NCBI GenBank assembly: GCA_963699215.1
Contig: OY969422.1
Coordinates: 1,984,001-2,048,000, forward strand
Direction: 5' to 3'
Source: VRUE01 sp963699215
Lineage (GTDB): Bacteria > Actinomycetota > Thermoleophilia > Solirubrobacterales > 70-9
DNA length: 64,000 bases
The translations under genes were made by a program, and so were the position numbers. The notes below the pieces were generated by a model. It was given only the letters and a program-made list of their open reading frames with translations, searched no databases and had not been told where the DNA came from. Shown in pieces: positions 49,614 to 57,871 of this stretch. Position 1 is the first letter of the stretch; each line of letters starts with the position of its first letter.

Positions 49614-50264
49614 GTGGCTAGTCAGTCGTTGGACGTGACGTGCTCGAACTGCGGCGGAAGCGATTGGCTGTCAATCGCATCGATCATTATCGCAAGCCTT
49701 GCCTTCGCTATCTCGCTACGGATGCTTTGGATGGCCCGGCGTGAGCACCGGGAGTTCCTACGTCAACTCAATGTCCGTGCTCAGCTCTCGCCGTTTGCAT
49801 ACCTGGCTGGTAACGATGAACTCGACAACATCGTCTCCGACGCAACGCGCGTAACGGCTCTCGTTAAGGTCGGGGTCGCTAACTCTGGAGATAAGGCGGC
49901 GGGACCAACGACGCTCATAGTGGCGGCTCCTGTCCATGAGGACATCCGGTGGTGCGACGCTGCTGGTCGAGACCTGCCTGGGGACCCTGGAATAAGCCGA
50001 GAGGGCATCACGGTTCCTGCTCCATCTGGTCATGGACGTGCTCCCGTCGAGGCCCATTACCTTGAGACGGAGCTGCCTCGAATCAGCTTGAAATCCCCAG
50101 CCATTCGACATGTTCGCGTCAACGCCGCCGTCCCGACCGAGCAGGGGCGGCCGCATGTCGTGCCCCTTCGCATTGTTGCCCGATCGGATGATCTCCCCGA
50201 TGACGTCGATGAGGTCAGGGTCTGTTGGGAGTTCGAGGTTCGGAAGGCCCCGCCCAATTGGTAG
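49614..50264 (+). CDS. Single-helix membrane protein of unknown function
   Basis: About 216 residues from GTG 49614. A CxxC pair (CSNCGG) and one helix (IASIIIASLAFAISLRMLWMA) at the N-terminus, then RREHREFLRQLNVRAQLSP and a soluble beta-rich domain (TALVKVGVANSGDKAAGPTT, VRVCWEFEVRKAPPNW) like immunoglobulin-type folds. I do not recognise the family. Codon use is less GC-biased than neighbours (more T at third positions), suggesting recent acquisition together with repeat copies 2 and 3 that bracket it. Confidence 0.55.
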   Translation: MASQSLDVTCSNCGGSDWLSIASIIIASLAFAISLRMLWMARREHREFLRQLNVRAQLSPFAYLAGNDELDNIVSDATRVTALVKVGVANSGDKAAGPTTLIVAAPVHEDIRWCDAAGRDLPGDPGISREGITVPAPSGHGRAPVEAHYLETELPRISLKSPAIRHVRVNAAVPTEQGRPHVVPLRIVARSDDLPDDVDEVRVCWEFEVRKAPPNW

Positions 50265-50322
50265 GCGTTGGTCAGGCGCATCCGGCGGTCAGATTCGCCA
50301 CCCGTGTCGACGGCAGACGACG

Positions 50323-50590
50323 AATCAAACCGCCATCTCGGATTTCGGGCACTCGTCCGCACGAGTGCCCGAAACGCCGCATATCGCCGCATATCCGCGC
50401 GTATTCAGGATTGGAACCGTCCGCTGCACCGATGCGAAACCCCTGCAAGCTGTCACATTCGCGGCGGGCGGCTTCTGGGGATCGGCCTAATTGCCATGCA
50501 GAAGGTCGAGGGTTCGAATCCCTTCAGCCGCTTCGCTTCGAATCCCCTGCACTTGGGCCGGTCGGCCCTCGTGGGGGAATAAACCATCAA
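50323..50590 (+). repeat. 210-bp tRNA-Gly-derived repeat, copy 3 (right element displaced)
   Basis: Core 50323-50532. Here the left hairpin is a perfect 14-bp stem, TTTCGGGCACTCGT (50343-50356)/ACGAGTGCCCGAAA (50361-50374), loop CCGC. CCTGCAA at offset 119, TAATTGCC at 165. The T-arm reads GAGGGTTCGAATCCCTT: relative to copies 1 and 2 the T-A pair is exchanged for A-T. The downstream 45 bases match copy 1 (GCACTTGGGCCGGTCGGCCC) up to an AATAAACC, after which glyA begins. The missing right end, CGGGGACTAGCGGCGA, reappears at 52069. Confidence 0.85.
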
Positions 50591-50613
50591 GGGCGCTGAG
50601 TAGGGTGAGCTCC

Positions 50614-52050
50614 ATGTCGCCTGACACCACCAGTGACACATCGCTGGCCAGCAAGGCCTTTGAGGCCGCACTCGAAGTGGTCGGTGGCGTGGCGCCGGAG
50701 GTGGCTGCCGCGATCCGCAGCGAACTCGAGGACCAGCGACACGCGCTGAAGCTGATCGCGAGCGAGAACTACAGCTCGCTGGCCGTCCAGCTGGCAATGG
50801 GCCAGTGGATGACCGACAAGTACGCCGAGGGCGCCACGGGCAAGCGTTGGTACGCAGGCTGCGAGAACGTCGACACGGTCGAGGGAGCCGCGGCGTCGCT
50901 GGCTCAGGAGCTGTTCGGGGCGGACCACGCGTACGTGCAGCCGCACAGCGGCGCCGACGCCAACCTCGTCGCCTTCTCGGCGATCCTCGCCGAGCGCGTC
51001 GAGAAGCCGTTCCTCGAGGAGCAGGGGGTGCGGGACACGCGGCTCCTGTCGGCGGAGCAGTGGGAGGCGCTGCGCCAGCGCCTCGTCAACCAGCGCATGC
51101 TCGCGATGGAGTTGACCTCCGGCGGCCACCTGACCCATGGCATGCGGGCCAACCTGTCCGCCAAACTCTTCGAGGTCGTCCCATACGGCGTGGATCCGGA
51201 GTCGGGCCTGCTCGACTACGACCGGGTGCGCGAGCTGGCGCTGGAGACCCGCCCGCTGCTCATCCTCGCGGGCCACAGCTCCTACCCGCGCAAGATCGAC
51301 TTCCGCCGCTTTCGCGAGATCGCGGACGAGGTCGGCGCGGTGTTCATGGTCGACATGGCCCACTTCGCGGGTCTCGTGGCCGGCGGCGTCTTCCAAGACG
51401 AGTTCGACCCTGTTCCGTACGCCGACGTCGTCACGTCGACGACGCACAAGACGCTGCGCGGCCCCCGTGGCGGTCTCGTGCTGTGCACCAGCGAGTTCGC
51501 GGACGCCGTCGACCGGGGGTGCCCGATGATCCTCGGTGGCCCGCTGGCCCACGTCATGGCGGCGAAGGCCGTGGCGTTCCACGAAGCGCTCGCCCCGTCG
51601 TTCCGCGACTACGCGGCGGCGATCGTCGCGAACGCGCGTGCGTTGGCCGAGGCGCTCGTGGCCGGCGGAGAGGTGCTGCAGACCGGCGGGACCGACAACC
51701 ATCTGCTGCTGGTGGACGTGCGCCCGCACGGCCTTAACGGCCGCCAGGCGGAGGAGGCGCTGCGCCAGTGCGACATCGTGCTCAATCGCAACGTCTTGCC
51801 GTACGACCCGAACGGCCCGTGGTTCACGAGCGGCATCCGGCTCGGGACTGCGGCTCTGACCACGCGCGGCCTCGGCGAGGAGGCGATGGGCCAGATCGCC
51901 GGGCTGATCACCGCCGTCCTAGGGGCGGTGGCGCCGATCGAGGACGACCGGGGAAAGCCGGTGCTTCCGGACGCGTTGGTCGACGAGGTGCGTGCCGCCG
52001 TCGAGGAGCTCACGACGGCGTACCCGCTGTATCCAGATCTCGTGGTCTGA
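50614..52050 (+). CDS. glyA: Serine hydroxymethyltransferase
   Basis: 478 residues. PLP-dependent enzyme converting serine and tetrahydrofolate to glycine and methylene-THF. Blocks: HALKLIASENYSSLAVQLAM, KYAEGATGKRWYAGCENVDT, VQPHSGADANLVAF, and the PLP-lysine region VVTSTTHKTLRGPRGGLVLC. A 50-residue insertion after the VQPHSG block (EKPFLEEQGVRDTRLLSAEQ..) matches the longer actinobacterial GlyA type. It lies inside what looks like the right part of repeat copy 3. A housekeeping copy elsewhere is likely. Confidence 0.95.
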   Translation: MSPDTTSDTSLASKAFEAALEVVGGVAPEVAAAIRSELEDQRHALKLIASENYSSLAVQLAMGQWMTDKYAEGATGKRWYAGCENVDTVEGAAASLAQELFGADHAYVQPHSGADANLVAFSAILAERVEKPFLEEQGVRDTRLLSAEQWEALRQRLVNQRMLAMELTSGGHLTHGMRANLSAKLFEVVPYGVDPESGLLDYDRVRELALETRPLLILAGHSSYPRKIDFRRFREIADEVGAVFMVDMAHFAGLVAGGVFQDEFDPVPYADVVTSTTHKTLRGPRGGLVLCTSEFADAVDRGCPMILGGPLAHVMAAKAVAFHEALAPSFRDYAAAIVANARALAEALVAGGEVLQTGGTDNHLLLVDVRPHGLNGRQAEEALRQCDIVLNRNVLPYDPNGPWFTSGIRLGTAALTTRGLGEEAMGQIAGLITAVLGAVAPIEDDRGKPVLPDALVDEVRAAVEELTTAYPLYPDLVV

Positions 52051-52068
52051 AACGGCTCGGACGAGGCG

Positions 52069-52084
52069 CGGGGACTAGCGGCGA
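52069..52084 (+). repeat. Displaced right end of repeat copy 3
   Basis: CGGGGACTAGCGGCGA is identical to 41081-41096 in the right element of copy 1. It follows the glyA stop by 18 bases, as if glyA had been inserted into, or captured between, the two halves of copy 3. The rest of 52085-52200 shows only the upstream region and AGAGGAGG ribosome site of the next gene. Confidence 0.6.
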
Positions 52085-52200
52085 AGTGCACCGAGCTTCT
52101 GGCAGCTAGACGGGCAGTCCGCCGAAGTCGATTACGCGCTCTTCGCGTGAGACGCGCGTAGCATGGGCCGCGACCATTTCATAACCAGAGGAGGTTCCTC

Positions 52201-52881
52201 ATGGCGTCAATGAACGTTGTTCTCGTTCACGGCGGCTTCGTGGATGGCTCCGGCTGGCAGGGCGTCTACGGCATTCTCAGCGGGAATGGATTCAGCGTCA
52301 GCATCGTCCAGAATCCGACCCTGTCGCTCGCAGGCGACGTGGACGCGACCAAGCGCGTGATCGACGCGCAGAGCGAGCCGGTGATTCTCGCTGGCCACTC
52401 CTACGGCGGGGCGGTGATCACCGAGGCGGGTGCCGACCCCAACGTCGAGGCACTCGTCTACATCGCGGCCTTCGTGCCTGACCAGGGGGAGTCGGTGGAG
52501 ACGCTGATTGCCGACCCGCCGCCTGACGCACCCGTACCGCCGATCCTGCCGCCCCAGGACGGCTTCCTGTTCCTCGACCGGGAGAAGTTTCACGATTCGT
52601 TCGCGGCCGACGTCAGCGCCGAAGACGCGGCGTTCATGGCTGCCTCGCAGGTCCCGTGGGGTGTCGAGGCGTTGAGCGGCACTATCAGCGAGCCAGCGTG
52701 GCGGAGCAAGCCAAGCTGGTCCCTCATCGCCACCGAAGACCGGATGATCCCCCCGCCGGCCCAGCGCGAGATGTCAGGGCGCGCCGGCTCGACCGTCGAG
52801 GAGGTCCCAGGAAGCCACGCGATCTATGTGTCGCAGCCAAATGCTGTGGCGAGTCTCATCGAAAAGGCTGCCTCGGGGTGA
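52201..52881 (+). CDS. Alpha/beta-fold hydrolase (esterase EstC-like)
   Basis: 226 residues. NVVLVHGGFVDGSGWQGVYG oxyanion region, nucleophile elbow LAGHSYGGAVITEAG, VEALVYIAAFVPDQGES, acid in SLIATEDRMIPP and catalytic His in VEEVPGSHAIYVSQP. Typical of small actinobacterial esterases annotated as pyrethroid hydrolase or EstC-like. Soluble; substrate unknown. AGAGGAGG precedes the ATG. Confidence 0.9.
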   Translation: MASMNVVLVHGGFVDGSGWQGVYGILSGNGFSVSIVQNPTLSLAGDVDATKRVIDAQSEPVILAGHSYGGAVITEAGADPNVEALVYIAAFVPDQGESVETLIADPPPDAPVPPILPPQDGFLFLDREKFHDSFAADVSAEDAAFMAASQVPWGVEALSGTISEPAWRSKPSWSLIATEDRMIPPPAQREMSGRAGSTVEEVPGSHAIYVSQPNAVASLIEKAASG

Positions 52882-52896
52882 CATCGGCCGGCTTCC

Positions 52897-53757
52897 TTGA
52901 CCGACGCCGCTGAGCTCGCCATGGAGCAGGTCGTCGCCGTTCGCGACGACCCGTCGGCGCGCCTCGCTCTCGTCCGGATCACGTACGGAGGGCCGACGGG
53001 CCAGGCGCCTCACCACCTGCCGTTCAGGCGGGCGGCGCTCTCGTTCATGCAGTGGGAGGCCACGCGGGGGGTTCTGAACCCCCTCGATGCCGAGCGCCCC
53101 GGCAGTCCCTGGTGGCGGGCTTTGAACGAGCGGCTCCTGCGAGACGGGTGCGAGGTGGTCGCTCGCGCCGGCGGGCACGGTGGGGCGCCGTCCTCGCCGA
53201 CGATCGAGGCTTGGGAGGTCTTCGTCTCGAATCCGACCGCGCGCAACTGGTACCGAGCCCACAACGGCAGCATCGTCGCCGCTTACCTCGACCACCGCGA
53301 CCTCGCCGAGGCCGAGACCCGAGTCGAGCGGTTCTTCATGAACGTCGTCCTGCTGCGGGTCTTCTACGCGCACGCCCTGGTCGCCACTCCCCGGCTTGCG
53401 CTCGGCCGACTGGCCCTCCTGGGACGGGGGTTGGGCGATCCCCGCCTTGGCATGGCCGGCATCTTCCTCTCGCTGGGAAGGGTGCTGCCGCGCCGCTACC
53501 CGATCGACGGCCGGGTTGAGGACTACGTGCGCGACGAGAACGGCTTCGGCCGGATACTCGACTACGCGGTGATACACCCGCGCCTGCAGCGGCTCTACGA
53601 GTGGTCTGCGACGGAGCTCGAACAGCCCGGGCTGATGGGCCTGATCGGGGACGGGACCCCTGCCTATTGCTGGTCCGTCGATGAAGGGCATGTCTGGTCG
53701 CCGCCGCCGCTGACGCCGCTCGCGAGGGCCCTCGCCGCCGCCACGAATTCCAGGTGA
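52897..53757 (+). CDS. Conserved hypothetical protein
   Basis: 286 residues, helical, with motifs LVRITYGGPTGQAPHHLPFRRA, FMQWEATRGVLNPLDAERPG, SPWWRALNERLLRDGCEV and NWYRAHNGSIVAAYLDHRDLA. One hydrophobic stretch near residue 150. I know no named domain. It follows the esterase gene by 15 bases, TTG start, so may be in the same operon. Confidence 0.7.
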   Translation: MTDAAELAMEQVVAVRDDPSARLALVRITYGGPTGQAPHHLPFRRAALSFMQWEATRGVLNPLDAERPGSPWWRALNERLLRDGCEVVARAGGHGGAPSSPTIEAWEVFVSNPTARNWYRAHNGSIVAAYLDHRDLAEAETRVERFFMNVVLLRVFYAHALVATPRLALGRLALLGRGLGDPRLGMAGIFLSLGRVLPRRYPIDGRVEDYVRDENGFGRILDYAVIHPRLQRLYEWSATELEQPGLMGLIGDGTPAYCWSVDEGHVWSPPPLTPLARALAAATNSR

Positions 53758-53789
53758 CGCTTTTCGAGGTCGACTCGCGGGCCGTGTGG

Positions 53790-54953
53790 TTACGCGGGTT
53801 CGCTCGCCACACGATCGTCGTCGCGAGCCGTATCCGCGATTGCCACCGCAACGAGAACGGCGGTCGAGGCGGCGATCGCGGCGAACTGCGTCAGCGGCGC
53901 GGTCGCAGTCGCCAAGACCACCAGCGCACCCAGCGCCAGCGGCCGTGAGCGCGGGATTCGTCCGAGCGTCTCACGGAAGACGAAGAGCTGGGCGAGGAGG
54001 AAGAGCGCGGGTCCGCCGAAGGCGAGGATCGTGAAGCCGAGCGTCGGAGAGTCGCTCGGATGTGCGATCGCGAGCTCGTCTCCGACTGCGATCGCGATCA
54101 AAGCGAGCACCACCAGCGAGAGCGTCCAGGTGCCCAGCCAGCCGACGCTGCCGGCGTCCCCGGAGCGCTCCGCCGCTTCTTCCCCCGCTGGCTCGGCGCT
54201 CTCGAAATAACACCACCAAAGGGCGACGGTCCCGGCGAAGCTGACTACCAGCGTCAGCAGGCGCTCGACCTCGAATGACTCGTTAACGAACGCGGTTCCC
54301 GTCGTCAGCACGGTCTCGCCGAGGGCGATCAGAAAGAAGAGTCGGAAGCGCTCCAGAAGGTGCTCCGCCGAGACGTCGGTGTGATCGAGGTCGATGCGCC
54401 GGCCACGACCCGGCAGCCAGTGCAGTGCCCAGGCTCCGATCTGGGTGGCCACGATCGCGAGCCCCCAGAGCACCAGGCGTGCGTCGCCGTCGACAATCGC
54501 GCCAGCGATCCAGAGGCAGCCGGTGAGCAGCCCCCAAACCAGGTCGTTGACGAAGTGCTCGCCCTGCGCCCTTCCGCGGAGGGCCACGATCAGGAACGTC
54601 GCTCGGCCGAGCATGAGGAGCAGGTAGCCAGTGACGAAGAGCCAAGCGCGATCCCCGAAGGCGTCGGGGATCGCTACGGACATCAGCAGGCTGGCGAACA
54701 TCAGCCCGACCAGCAGCAACTTCACCGGCGGTCGCTCGGGGTCGAGCCAGTTCGCTCCCCAGGCGGTCGCCGACCAGGCATAGATCACTGCGAGCGACAG
54801 GATCACCGTCTCCGCGCCGGTCCGCAGATCGACGTGTTCGAGCAGATGGTGCGAGAGCAGCCCGATCGCGAAGACGTAGACGAGGTCGAAGAACAGCTCG
54901 ATCGGAGTGACGATGCGCTCCTCGCCGGGCGCCCGCGAGACGACGATCCTCAT
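53790..54953 (-). CDS. Low temperature requirement protein A (LtrA) family membrane protein
   Basis: 387 residues, twelve or so membrane helices. The N-terminal VTPIELFFDLVYVFAIGLLS is the LtrA signature, followed by WANWLD-type loop AWGANWLDPERP, RLFFLIALGETVLTTGTAF and WWCYFESAEP. Function unknown beyond a cold-growth phenotype reported in Listeria. A second LtrA begins at 63907. Divergent from the DUF4260 gene. Confidence 0.9.
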   Translation of the reverse strand: MRIVVSRAPGEERIVTPIELFFDLVYVFAIGLLSHHLLEHVDLRTGAETVILSLAVIYAWSATAWGANWLDPERPPVKLLLVGLMFASLLMSVAIPDAFGDRAWLFVTGYLLLMLGRATFLIVALRGRAQGEHFVNDLVWGLLTGCLWIAGAIVDGDARLVLWGLAIVATQIGAWALHWLPGRGRRIDLDHTDVSAEHLLERFRLFFLIALGETVLTTGTAFVNESFEVERLLTLVVSFAGTVALWWCYFESAEPAGEEAAERSGDAGSVGWLGTWTLSLVVLALIAIAVGDELAIAHPSDSPTLGFTILAFGGPALFLLAQLFVFRETLGRIPRSRPLALGALVVLATATAPLTQFAAIAASTAVLVAVAIADTARDDDRVASEPA

Positions 54954-55027
54954 CGCCGCGATCCTACGGCCTCGCTTCGGATCGACCGAAACACCCAGTG
55001 CGTGTGCTGTGAGAGTCTCTTTCAGTC

Positions 55028-55393
55028 GTGATCGAGATAGACCGTATGCCCCGCGTGCTGTTGCGTCTCGAGGGCGGTGTCCTCGCCGCAGCAGCGCTCG
55101 TCGTCTATCTCCACCTCGACTACAGCGTCCTCGCCTTGATCGCGCTGCTCGTTTCGGTGGACCTCTCGTTGCTCGGCTTTCTCGCCGGGCCGCGGGTGGG
55201 CACGCTCACCTACAACCTCGTCCACACCACTGCCTTTCCGCTCGCCTTGAGCGCGATCGGCGTGCTGGCCGATGGCGGAGTAGCGATTCAGGTTGCCCTC
55301 GCCTGGCTCGCGCACATCGGCATCGATCGTGCGCTCGGTCTTGGCCTCAAGTACCCAAGCGGCTTCAAAGACACTCACCTGCAGCGGGTCTAG
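55028..55393 (+). CDS. DUF4260 membrane protein
   Basis: 121 residues with four hydrophobic segments and the family's ends: LLRLEGGVLAAAALVVYLHL near the start, LLGFLAGPRVGTLTYNLVHT in the middle, and WLAHIGIDRALGLGLKYPSG, FKDTHLQRV at the C-terminus ('HIGxDRxLGYGLKY'). Function unknown. GTG start. Confidence 0.88.
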   Translation: MIEIDRMPRVLLRLEGGVLAAAALVVYLHLDYSVLALIALLVSVDLSLLGFLAGPRVGTLTYNLVHTTAFPLALSAIGVLADGGVAIQVALAWLAHIGIDRALGLGLKYPSGFKDTHLQRV

Positions 55394-55445
55394 TGGGGTG
55401 CCGTCGACCCGTTGCTGCGATCGCGTTGATCGCCGAGCGCGGATT

Positions 55446-55736
55446 TCAAAGGACGGGAAGCAGGACGAGCAACCCCCGCCTCGAGACGAGATGCGCCAGG
55501 TCATCCTCCAAGCGTTGGACGTGTTCGCTTGCCTGTTGCTCCCAGCGCTCTACTCCCTGGATCTCCGCGATCAGCACGTAATCGGCTTGGTCGATCGACT
55601 GTCCGGGCACGTCGGCCGGACGCGCAAGACGCCAATCCGACAGCGTGTCCAGTGACCCGCGGACGATGTCGCGATCCTCTGCCATCAGATGCTCGAAGTC
55701 CTCGGCCAGCTCCGGCGAGCGCAGCTGAAACCACAT
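55446..55736 (-). CDS. Small hypothetical protein (dimeric alpha+beta barrel-like)
   Basis: 96 residues from ATG 55736: MWFQLRSPELAEDFEHLMAE, SLDTLSDWRLARPADVPGQS, DYVLIAEIQGVERWEQQASE and LAHLVSRRGLLVLLPVL. The strand-helix-strand order and 'YVLIAEI.....W' resemble EthD/ABM dimeric barrels. Sequence composition fits a real gene. Upstream 55737-55843 shows no other feature. Confidence 0.65.
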   Translation of the reverse strand: MWFQLRSPELAEDFEHLMAEDRDIVRGSLDTLSDWRLARPADVPGQSIDQADYVLIAEIQGVERWEQQASEHVQRLEDDLAHLVSRRGLLVLLPVL

Positions 55737-55843
55737 GAGAAGGGTCGCGGGAGAACTGATCCACGAAGCGTAGTGGACAATCGCACCCGGATCGCTTGCC
55801 CTGCCTGCCTTCCCTGCTTTGCACTCAGGGTAGGTCGGTAGCG

Positions 55844-57451
55844 CTACGTTCCGGCGCCGCTCGCCTGGCGAGGAGAGGCCGCAGAGGGCGGGAGACGCTC
55901 GTGGACGAAACGCACGATTGCTGCGCCCTCGCCGACCGCGGTCGCGCAGCGCTTGATCGAGCCGGCGCGGACGTCGCCCGCTGCGTAGACGCCCGGCACG
56001 CTCGTTTCGAGCAGGCCGTCGGCACCGGCGTCGGGGCCGGTGAGGACGAACCCGTCGGGGTCGCGCACAACCGTGTCGTCGAGCCAATCGGTGCATGGGA
56101 TGGCGCCCAGGAAGAGGAAGAGATAGGAGAGCGATAGCCGCGTGCCATCGGCGAGGCTGACGTCGTCGAGCCGCCCATCCTGGCCATGCAGCTCGGCGAC
56201 TTCGCTGCGGTCGCGAACCGCGACGCCGTAGCGATCGAGCTCCGCGATCAGGTAGTTGGACATCGTCTCGGCGAGATCTGCGCGGCGGTGCAGGAGGGTG
56301 ACGAGCGCACCCCCTCGCGCCAGCCAGACGGCGGCCTGGGCAGCCGAGTTGCCGCCGCCGATCACCCCGACTCGCTGCCCGCCGCAGAGCTGCCCCTCTG
56401 GCGGCCCGGCCGCGTAGAAGACGCTGATCCCCTCGTAGCGGTCGAGATCGGCGACGGGCAAGCGCCGGTATTCGGCGCCGGTGGCGAGCAGTACCGCTCG
56501 CGCTGCGACCTCGTTGCCCTCCTCGAGCCTGACGACGTGGCGCTCGGTGCCGGGCTCAAGGGAGCGGGCACGGTAGGGGGTCGCCGTGCGGGCGCCGAAC
56601 TTGCGCGCCTGGGTGACCGCGCGGCCGGTCAGCTCGGTGCCGCCGATGCCGGCCGGGAAGCCGAGGTAGTTCTCGATCCGCCGTGAGGTTCCCGCCTGGC
56701 CCCCGAGGACGGTGCTCTCCACCACCAGCGTGTCGAGACCCTCCGAGGCGCCGTAGACCGCTGCACCTAGGCCCGCCGGCCCGCCGCCGACGACGAGGAG
56801 ATCGACCTCCTCGCGGGGCGCCAGCTCCAACCCGATCCCGAGCGCCCGCGACAGCTCACCGTTGCTCGGCCGCCGTAGCTCCGTGCCGCCAGGGAGCCGC
56901 ACGAGCGGCACGTCGCCGGGATCCGCCCGCTCGACCAGCGCCGCTGCCTCCTCGCTCTCCGCCGGGTCGAGCCAGGAATGGGGGAGCCGCATCCGCCTGG
57001 CGAACTCGAGCAGCTGACGAGTCTCGGCCGAATCGCGCGGGCCGAGGATCTCGACCCCGACCCCCTGCCGCTGCTGCAGCAGCTCGCGCCGCTGGATGAA
57101 AGCGCTGAGGAGCAGATCGGACAGCGAGCCGTCCTCGAAGAGCAGGCGTCTGAGGACTTCCCGATCGACGGCGATGTAGCGCATCGGCTCGGTGGCGACC
57201 GCGGTGAGGAAGACGGTCTGCCCGGAGAGGAGGTTCATCTCTCCGAGGAACCCCGAGGCGCCGTGGCGGACGATCTCTCGGTCAGCGCTGTCGAGCACCG
57301 CGGCCTCGCCCTCGACGATCGCGATGAACGGATAGGTCTCGTCGCCGATCTCGAACAGCGTCTCGCCGGCCTCCGCGGTGCGCTCCTCGCCGACCTCGGC
57401 GAGCGTTGCTAGCTGCGAGCTCGACAGCACTCGACTGACCGGGCCGGCCAC
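55844..57451 (-). CDS. Cyclic nucleotide-binding domain plus thioredoxin reductase-like FAD oxidoreductase
   Basis: 535 residues. A cNMP-binding beta-roll (about 5-125: ETLFEIGDETYPFIAIVEGE, GASGFLGEMNLLSGQ) and a short thioredoxin-like segment (about 130-200, TRQLLEFARRMRLPHSWLD) precede a pyridine nucleotide-disulfide oxidoreductase domain: VVGGGPAGLGAAVYGASEGL, ESTVLGGQAGTSRRIENYLG, GVIGGGNSAAQAAVWLARGG and GVYAAGDVRAGSIKRCATAVGEG. The redox CxxC of genuine thioredoxin reductases is absent (FYAAGPPEGQLCGG), as is usual in this actinobacterial subfamily. Substrate and the nucleotide sensed are unknown. Confidence 0.9.
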   Translation of the reverse strand: MAGPVSRVLSSSQLATLAEVGEERTAEAGETLFEIGDETYPFIAIVEGEAAVLDSADREIVRHGASGFLGEMNLLSGQTVFLTAVATEPMRYIAVDREVLRRLLFEDGSLSDLLLSAFIQRRELLQQRQGVGVEILGPRDSAETRQLLEFARRMRLPHSWLDPAESEEAAALVERADPGDVPLVRLPGGTELRRPSNGELSRALGIGLELAPREEVDLLVVGGGPAGLGAAVYGASEGLDTLVVESTVLGGQAGTSRRIENYLGFPAGIGGTELTGRAVTQARKFGARTATPYRARSLEPGTERHVVRLEEGNEVAARAVLLATGAEYRRLPVADLDRYEGISVFYAAGPPEGQLCGGQRVGVIGGGNSAAQAAVWLARGGALVTLLHRRADLAETMSNYLIAELDRYGVAVRDRSEVAELHGQDGRLDDVSLADGTRLSLSYLFLFLGAIPCTDWLDDTVVRDPDGFVLTGPDAGADGLLETSVPGVYAAGDVRAGSIKRCATAVGEGAAIVRFVHERLPPSAASPRQASGAGT

Positions 57452-57455
57452 TCGG

Positions 57456-57767
57456 CTATCCCAGCGGGGAGGGTGGGATGCGGGTTTCTCCCTGCACGTC
57501 TGGAATCACGAGCCCGAGGTCGTCCTCGAAGCACCAAGACCACGTCTCGCCGGGCTCTAGCGAGCGGATCAGCGGGTGGCCGCTGCTGCGAGCGTGAGCG
57601 CTGGCGTGACGGTTGGGCGAGTCGTCGCAGCAACCGACCTTGCCGCACTCCAGGCAGATGCGCAGATGCAGCCACTGGCCTCCGGTGGCCAAGCACTCCT
57701 CGCAGCCCTCGACCGACTCGGGTAGTCGGGTGATTCGGACGTGATCGAGATGAGCGCAAGAAGTCAT
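57456..57767 (-). CDS. UBP-type zinc finger protein
   Basis: 103 residues: CAHLDHVRITRLPESVEGCEEC broken by the finger spacing, LRICLECGKVGCCDDSPNRHASAHARSSGHPLI and GETWSWCFEDDLG. The Cys/His set (C-x2-H, C-x2-C, C-x2-C, H-x3-H, H) is the ZnF-UBP fold. In actinobacteria such proteins are commonly next to the cNMP-TrxR-like gene, as here, 4 bases upstream, so they form a conserved operon of unknown role. Confidence 0.9.
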   Translation of the reverse strand: MTSCAHLDHVRITRLPESVEGCEECLATGGQWLHLRICLECGKVGCCDDSPNRHASAHARSSGHPLIRSLEPGETWSWCFEDDLGLVIPDVQGETRIPPSPLG

Positions 57768-57871
57768 CTCCGACCTAGCCTAGAGCGTCGACTGTACTTG
57801 CAGGAGGTGCGAAGATCGACCTTGACAACTTAGCCCCCGCAGAGTGCCCTGGGGTGCATTGGAGGACATAG

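Noticed and set aside
50343..50374. Integron attC sites
   Set aside because: No GTTRRRY/RYYYAAC core sites and no integron integrase; the palindromes are similar in spirit only.
56390..56450. Loss of the CxxC motif in the thioredoxin reductase-like protein as a novelty
   Set aside because: The cNMP-domain subfamily of actinobacteria normally lacks that motif, so it is expected.
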